Of a stretch of 64,000 bases of DNA, positions 58,206-64,000 are shown in pieces. The DNA comes from Dichetophora obliterata. Taxonomy: Eukaryota; Arthropoda; Insecta; Diptera; Sciomyzidae. The stretch spans positions 9,764,001-9,828,000 of the forward strand of contig OY986436.1 in NCBI GenBank assembly GCA_963920525.1, read 5' to 3'. Position 1 is the stretch's first letter, and every line of letters begins with the position of its first letter. A model generated the notes under the pieces. That model saw nothing but the letters and a program-made list of their open reading frames with translations. It made no database searches and was not told where the DNA came from. The position numbers and the translations under genes are program-made.

Positions 58206-59750
58206 AATAAAAAAATGGATAGTACAAATTTTAATTGGTTATTTTTTATCGATCGTCAAAAGAGACCCGAAATCAGGGTCTCTAAACTAGAATACTGCCT
58301 TAAGTTATTTAAAATTGTAATTTTTTGCTTTAAGAGTTGTATTTGTATTAATTTTTTTAATACCTTCGAACCCCTTGGCCAGGGGTCTGTCTGACTCGTT
58401 TTTTCTCATTCACTCTTTCCCATTATATTCTATAAAACAAATTCGAATTTACAATTCTTATTTAACATTTATCTATAAACCCTAAATAAATTTCAGCAAA
58501 CTCTAACGTTGCCAAACTGGTACATCAGGTGCTTTAAATAGTTTTTTTTTAGCTAAGGTTTTTATTTTCCTTCATAACTAACTTGATTTCGAAAGAGTTT
58601 TGCAGGTAAATATTTATTTTATTTAATTTTATTTACTCAACAACAAGCTAACAAGAAACTGTAATAACTTGAAAATAATTCTTGAAGATTAATTAGTTAG
58701 ATATAAAAAATATGGAAATTATATTGTACAAAAAAAAAAAAAAGAAAAGCAAAAAGAAAGCAGTGAAACAAAAAGAAAAGAAAGTCAAAATAATAAACAA
58801 AAAAGTTTCTGAATGAAAATGGGAATGAAAATGGTGAGAAAAATGTAGAAAATGCAGTGACTCTACAGAAATTAAAAGTTAATTAGAGAATGCGTACACA
58901 GAGAACGAACAAGAGAAAGTTATAAAGGGAAAAAACATATTTTGTTGTAGTGAGTGTGGTAATAAATGTGAAAATAAATGGCACACAATAAAGATAGCGT
59001 TAATTCTCAAAGAGGCATAAAGCCAAAGTCAAGTTTATAATCTACTTTAAGCACCCTGTAAACAAAAAAGGTACTTTCAAGCATAATGTAAGTTACTGAA
59101 AGTATTAAAAAAAATATAAGATGCTCATGCTTAAATTCAAAGTGGTATAAAGTGTGCTTGTGTGTAATAAAAAGTGGCGTGGCGAAAAACCACCATTTCA
59201 ATATTTACAAAAAAAAAAAAAAAAAAAATGCAGCAAAAATTATCAATTGCATGAATCAAAAATGTATCCGCAACAAAAAGTTGTGATTTTATGTATATTT
59301 TTCTTGTTTACAATGCAGTTTTTGTTTTTGTTTATAAATTTGTCAAAAGGTTTTTCTCTTGATTTTATGCAATCAACTCGTATTGATTTTATTTTATTAA
59401 CTGCGATTCATGTTAATGTTTGCAATATTTGTCGCACTTGCAATTTATTAACTTTACAGCAAAAATAAAAAAAAAATAAGGAGATAAGAGTGCTTTTATT
59501 ACAATACATTCAAATTAATTATTACTCTAGTGTTGCTATTAAAGTAATTTAAGGTGACCAGTCAGTCTCGCATAAAAGCTTTTTTTTTATTTAATTATAT
59601 ATTTCACTAGTAGTATTACACAATTTTGTATATTGCTCCATTGCTTTTCAAAAGTTTTGAGGGAGCTTGCCTCATTGGCATGTGTACTTAAATTCTGTTC
59701 TATTACACTATTTTTTCTTTTATTTCAATCATATATGCAATAACCTACAC
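58206..59750. other. AT- and A-rich spacer, no gene seen
   Basis: Contains A-rich runs (58729-58800, 59208-59228) on the plus strand. No coding support. Confidence 0.4.
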
Positions 59751-60970
59751 AGAAAAAATTATTGGAGGTGAATTTGAATAAAAAATTTTATAACTTTTTA
59801 ACAAAACAATTATTCAATTTGAATAAATTTCATCAATTTTTTATTCATATTGAATATTTTTTTTTTGTTGTATTAACAAATAATCCTCATATTCATTAAA
59901 ATTTTGGTTAAAATTTTTATTTATATTCAAGATGATTTGTTAAAATAACAAAATTTTGCGAAAAAACCCAATTTTAAGCTAACAAAATGTCATCATTGCA
60001 AAAATTTTAACTCATTCCATTTACAACAATTGTGCGTTATTTTGAATAAATTTCCTTAAATTTTATGGAGTTATATTGAAGAATCATATTCAATTTAATA
60101 AAAACTTTCATCAGTTTTGAGAGATTGATAAAATTTCGTTAACTTGCAGAATTAGTTTCAGTAACTAATGAAATTTCATCAAATTCATTAAAATCTGGTA
60201 GGTGAATTTAACCGAAGTTTTTTGTTAATGCTTTACGAAAATTTTATTGATATTGAATAAACCTTACAAAATTTGTTAGGCATTTTGATAATGAATTTTG
60301 TTAAGTGAACAAAAATTCTTCTAAAACAAAGAAGTTCGAGGTTAAAAAATTTTATCATTTCAAAAAAATAACTTAGTTTTATTGACAAAAATAGACGGCT
60401 ATTTTGAAGAAATTTATTAAATTTCATGGTGTTATATTAAAAAACTTCTTCAATTAAGCTTTTTATTTTGTGGCACGCAATAAATTTTGCAATTAAATTA
60501 ATTTAAAGTAAAGGGAACTTTTTCAAATTTTCAAATACATTTTGGGTGAAAAATATCATTAAATTTCTATTAAAATAAGACATTTTTTGTTTTATTAACC
60601 AAAATATTTTCAATATTATGTTAATGCTTTAGCTGAAAATATGTATGTAATTGAAAAATCTATTAATTTGATTAATTTGGATAATCCTATTTCGCGTAAA
60701 TTTTCTTTATATAGCGAATTCAAGGAATTTTGTTGTGCTTTAATTCAAGTTAATACGTTATTAATTGTATTTTACTGAAGAAATTTCTTCATTCCGAATA
60801 AAATTCGTTTGAAATTTCATCGCATAAAATGAATTATCTTCAATTTGCATTTTTTTTCAATTTTGTAATGTTGAAGAAATTTCTTCACTATAAAGAATGT
60901 TTTATGCTAAGTGAAGAGTTTTCTTCAAATTGAAGAAATTTATTTAAACTCAAGAAATTTCTTCACAAAG
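59751..60970. repeat. Diverged internal repeats, AT-rich
   Basis: Blocks recur with a ~355-bp shift: TTATTTTGAATAAATTTCC (60037) and CTATTTTGAAGAAATTTATT (60392), each followed by ATGGAGTTATATT / ATGGTGTTATATT. 60770-60970 holds many GAAGAAATTTCTTC palindromes. It begins with CTACACAGAAAAAATTATTG, which may be an element end. Class unknown. Confidence 0.5.
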
Positions 60971-61057
60971 TACAGTTATCTTTGAAACTGAGTAAATCTA
61001 CAATTTTTGGCATCATTGGCGTCATTTTAAAAAATGTGTCAAGTGGATAAGTCATAG

Positions 61058-61655
61058 ATGGATGAAAAAGAAGAATTAAAAAATATTCTTTTAAAGTTAA
61101 AGCTCACGGAGGCAGTGATTCATAAATTTGATATTGTTAATAATCTTCTTGGTAAGTACTCTTAAAAGATTTCAAAATTTCCATTCTTAACTACTTAATT
61201 ATCTGATGAGTATCTTCCCTCATTTGACAAAGCTCCTTTACAACCATCATCTACTACTAAAGAAAAAGCAGATATTGAGTTAGATATCGAAGCTTTATTA
61301 AAAATGACATCCCAAGGGAAAAGGAATCCTGACATTTATAAAACGTGTGTTTCAGTTTGAATGAGGGATCGCGATCAGTAATTGTTGACCTTATAGTTAG
61401 CCACTTAATCCAAAATGATGTTCGTATGACAGTGTCGATGGCTAAGCTTATAGGGGAATCAATCGTTAGTACTTTTAAAACTGAATTTTTGGTAAGAATA
61501 TAGAAAGGTGTTCTTGGATTTATATATATATAGTAATATGAACGAATTTTATTTCTCAGGGATACTATTACTCGAAACAAATTGGAAAGAAGCCAAAGGG
61601 AAAATTGTATGATAAATATTTCAACTCCATTCAGAATTTTCTTCTTTTTGCATAA
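61058..61655 (+). pseudogene. Decayed spliced gene fragment, unknown family
   Basis: The ATG at 61058 opens MDEKEELKNILLKLKLTEAV, ending at a consensus donor (CTTG then GTAAGT, 61152). Coding-like sequence resumes near 61205 (DEYLPSFDKAP, DIELDIEALLKM, GKRNPDIYKTCV) but hits a stop at 61358. The next frame continues LNEGSRSVIVDLIVSHLIQ to KTEFL, then a clean GT-AG intron (61492-61560) and GYYYSKQIGKKPKGKLYDKY, ending at 61655. The missing first acceptor, the frameshift and the early stop mark it as a pseudogene. It seems to resemble uncharacterised multi-copy insect proteins; I cannot name a family or function. Confidence 0.55.
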
Positions 61656-62038
61656 TATCTTTGCCCCTACAGCAAAAGTTGTAACCAATCAAAGTGATAA
61701 AAAGGTTCATAAACGGTTCTTAGTTCGAGATTCTCAGGCCATTTTTTTTTTATTTGGGAACACTGTAACATAGTGTGAGGAAGAGCTCAAAAGGAAACAA
61801 AAATGTAAGGAAAATATCCAATTCAAATTGTTGTTTATTTTGATGAAATTCTGTTTTGTCGGCTATAGATTTATGTTTCAAAATTAATAATCTTTTTACT
61901 CTGGCTTATCCAGCAATTTTTTTATAATATTAAAACCGATTTTGATATCGAAAATCCCAAAATTACAACTCTTATATTTAAACTGAAAGATTAAAAGCGC
62001 AGTTATACAAGATAATTTTTTGTTTTATTATTTTAAAC
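61656..62038. other. AT-rich spacer
   Basis: May include more of the decayed gene fragment (61690-61760). Nothing firm. Confidence 0.35.
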
Positions 62039-63533
62039 TAGCTGATATACCCGGTGTTACTCGAGAGTAATTTATATAAACATTTTAATATACACTTCTC
62101 GGTTTAATGTTTTTTTAAATTTTGGAATTTTGTTTAAAAAAAAAATGTCGAATTTAAGTTTAAGACCACTATAAAAATATTAGTTAAAAATTTACCGTGC
62201 TTTTTTAACGAAGGAAAAATTTTATCACTGTTTTTTCACAATCAAAAACTGTTTTTTTGTTTCTAAACTGAACTTACTGGTTATTGGTAAAAATGTTACT
62301 TGCACTTCGCTTATGGAAATCAAATTTGTAAAAAAAAAGAAAAATGGACACCAATCTTTCTACATTTTAAGTAGTTTTTCCAGTTGAAAAATAACAATTG
62401 GTTTTTGTCTAAAATAAAAAATAAAATAAACTGAGTTGATAGTTGATGCAATTTCTTAAATCTTCAGAATTCCTTTTTTTATGCGAAAAATTGTACAGCC
62501 ATTTCTTAAGCTGCCTCTAGACTATATGGCATTGCCTTAAGACATGCCCAAAAAGTCGTCTCAAATTTAATGTCACATCGTGTGGAAGCTTAAAAACTCA
62601 GTAGATTACTATATGGAAGATAAATATAAAATTAACGAAAATGTTCGTAATTACTCCAGACATAACTGCTTTCTTAGATTCAAAATATATAGAGAATTTG
62701 AAAACAAAACTCAGTTTTATTAATGGTTGGTATAAAAAAAAAGCCATAACTTTTGATTGGAAAGAGATATTGGGGTAATTTTTGCACATAAATTATTTTT
62801 GAAACTTTAAACTTTTAAACTTTTTTGTAAAAAATATAAAAACATTTTGGAAAAAATAAATTTCGCGAAAAAAATCAAATCCCTTGTTGTTTTGATGACA
62901 AAAACATTATGCTATGTCATATGAAAGATAGCCAGATGTGCAATTTTTAATTGATTTAATTTTTACAACAACAACAATTTTTGAGTCATTTTTTGAGTAA
63001 AAAGTCAATATTTCGGACCTTTTTTGGCATAATCTTAAAACATATATACACTGACTTAACGGTACAGTTCAACCTATTTTTGTGAAGTGATTTTATTGAA
63101 CTTTTGAACAAAAAAAATTTGAATGAAATATGTTAATGGACAGCGGAGATATTTGCATCGAAAGACCAAACTTTGATTTTCATGTCGTTTTTTTCTCATT
63201 CTTAGGCAACGATGTTTTATGAAAAAGTCGTTGTACTGAAAACTTCTCCAATTTTGAAGATATGTGAATGTTTTTGATGTCAAAATAACAGAAATTTTTT
63301 AACATTAAATACACAAAAATCTCCGATGGTAAAAAGTTTTATAATAACAAAATTACCGTTAGTTGAAAAATTTCAGAGGAGGCGTGGCAAAAACTAAGTA
63401 TGTAACATTTTAAGTTGGGACGCACTTAATATGTATACCTAGTTTGAGCAAAATCCGTTCAGCCATTTAGATTTGTATAAAGGTCAAACAAACAAACAAA
63501 CAAACAGAAAATGAGTTTTATTACTATAGATTA
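62039..63533. mobile_element. Possible unclassified retroelement or Helitron-like repeat
   Basis: Starts ACTAGCTGATATACCCGG and ends with ATCCGTTCAGCCATTTAG, a (CAAA)n run at 63488-63505 and TTTATTACTATAGATT. This start and end pairing is common among dispersed insect repeats with a microsatellite tail. No protein domain seen. Confidence 0.4.
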
Positions 63534-64000
63534 AAATGTGTATGCATTATTTTACTTTATGAAACTGTTTTGTTAGTATTGAATATCAAATTTTATCCAT
63601 GTTATTTTTCATGAATTTATTTAATTAAAATATTTTCAGTTTAAGAAACATCATAAATATATATAAAATTATATAAAAACATTTTATGTAAATTATCTAT
63701 ATAAAAATAACTATGAAAAGTATTTACAATAATTTCAGTTAAAACAGAGAGCCTGTGTAAACAAACTCAACTAAACTTAAAAAGCAATAAATACTGTTTT
63801 TAATAAAATTATCTAAAACAAGGTAAGATTTTTTAATTTTATTTTCTTAAAATTTGCGTACTAGGACATAATTTTGGTTAGTAGTGACCATCAAAAAGAA
63901 GAATATTTTGTCAATATGAATAATGAAATAATTTATACTGAAGAAATTTAGTCCAATTGAAGAACATTTTATTGATATGAATAATAAAATTAGTCTAATT
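63534..64000. other. AT-rich sequence to the window end
   Basis: The last ~100 bases (ACTGAAGAAATTTAGTCC) resemble the GAAGAAATTT repeats at 60770-60970. No gene seen. Confidence 0.4.

Noticed and set aside
61257..61688. 143-codon minus-strand frame
   Set aside because: Antisense of the spliced gene fragment; the plus strand has intron and coding signals.

Overview
This looks like nuclear DNA of a higher dipteran fly. The evidence is four genes of the insect-expanded ZAD-C2H2 zinc-finger type with short canonical GT-AG introns, an I-clade LINE, Tc1 and hAT DNA transposons, many MITEs, a tRNA-derived SINE, and a very AT-rich background. The species cannot be named from the sequence.

Layout. 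1-4826: satellite array of ~532-bp monomers with a higher-order duplication, ending in an inverted monomer piece and a scrap of Tc1 transposon. 6399-12134: one full-length LINE (ORF1, ORF2 with endonuclease, reverse transcriptase and RNase H) flanked by a 13-bp target-site duplication. 12475-13853: dead Tc1 transposase with a MITE at its edge. 14472-38422: cluster of four ZAD-C2H2 genes, here called A (-, 14472-16899), B (+, 24986-27812), C (+, 32261-34110) and D (-, 36267-38422), separated by MITE-filled spacers. 41872-52397: last three visible exons of a carbohydrate sulfotransferase on the minus strand, split by a ~10-kb intron packed with nested transposons. 52398-64000: gene-poor, repeat-rich DNA, either upstream intron of the sulfotransferase or intergenic, with a ~1.86-kb palindrome and a small decayed spliced gene fragment.

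The four zinc-finger genes share the same three intron positions and phases, so they descend from one ancestor by local duplication. Gene C is the most unusual. It is a shortened paralog of B whose first exon encodes a THAP DNA-binding domain, joined to the ZAD exon in perfect splice phase, giving a predicted THAP-ZAD-C2H2 protein. It also carries an apparent one-base frameshift, so it is either a new fusion gene with an assembly error or a fusion now decaying.

The LINE shows a second unusual feature. Between ORF1 and ORF2 there is a decayed second copy of the ORF2 start, an AATAAA signal and a 33-A tract. This is what joining of a prematurely polyadenylated RNA to a second RNA by template jumping during insertion would leave.
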